Below are positions 21,721 through 21,722 of a stretch of 21,722 nucleotides of DNA, piece after piece. The stretch comes from Selenomonas sp. (GTDB taxonomy: Bacteria; Bacillota_C; Negativicutes; Selenomonadales; Selenomonadaceae), in assembly GCF_024693525.1 (NCBI RefSeq), contig NZ_JAILKR010000085.1:1-21722 (forward strand), in the 5' to 3' direction. The translations under genes and the position numbers were made by a program. Below the pieces are notes generated by a model that saw only the letters and a list, made by a program, of their open reading frames with translations, was not told the origin of the DNA and did no database searches. Position 1 is the stretch's first letter; each line of letters begins with the position of its first letter.

Positions 21721-21722
21721 GC

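Noticed and set aside
1..21722. CRISPR arrays, tRNA/rRNA genes, insertion sequences, prophage genes
   Set aside because: No regularly spaced short repeats, tRNA-like folds, transposase motifs or phage structural genes were seen.

Overview
The window looks like a chromosomal segment of an anaerobic, diderm member of the Firmicutes, most likely a Negativicutes/Selenomonadaceae relative. That placement is inferred from gene content: type IV pilus motors beside typical Firmicutes genes, a flavin reductase-rubredoxin fusion, a CbiM/Q/O cobalt transporter, a ZTP-type riboswitch and Rhs/SUKH toxin-immunity debris. No rRNA or other decisive marker is present.

Layout. (1) Positions 1-2750 are a decaying polymorphic-toxin (Rhs) array. 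It holds the end of a SUKH immunity gene, an orphan rhs core with a frameshift and a nonsense codon, a broken toxin tip, an intact AT-rich immunity gene, and a second headless rhs core fragment that repeats 348 bp of the first without indels. (2) Positions 2760-8240 are a type IV pilus/type II secretion-like motor set: a PilB/GspE ATPase, then PilT and PilC. Small membrane-protein genes split the set, and no pilins are in view. (3) On the minus strand, ttcA (tRNA thiolation) is convergent with pilC and divergent from an MFS exporter gene. (4) Positions 9132-14968 are a co-directional run: MFS exporter, KtrB/KtrA potassium uptake, MATE exporter, a deformylase-like protein and QueC. (5) Positions 14976-16418 contain a palindromic operator pair, a promoter and a well-formed ZTP/ZMP riboswitch with its terminator, leading into an oxalate/formate-family MFS transporter. 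(6) Positions 16458-17548 hold a truncated nitroreductase, a high-molecular-weight-rubredoxin-like gene and a short remnant. (7) Positions 17566-20151 are a cobalt/nickel ECF transporter operon (cbiM with a fused PDGLE/CbiN-like tail, cbiQ, cbiO) behind a perfect C5-TA-G5 palindrome. (8) Positions 20171-21713 hold an Orn/Lys/Arg-type decarboxylase with its own promoter.

The most interesting signals are regulatory. The ZTP riboswitch sits in front of an oxalate/formate-type transporter, which would link folate/one-carbon stress to formate or oxalate movement. It carries a third, 13-bp perfect hairpin that competes with its terminator. A TTGAC-N2/3-GTCAA inverted repeat overlaps the -35 element of both the riboswitch promoter and the decarboxylase promoter, which suggests a shared repressor. 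The C5-TA-G5 palindrome before cbiM resembles operators of the CsoR/RcnR metal-sensor family. None of these proves a wholly new system. Nothing else in the window looks like an undescribed multi-gene system.
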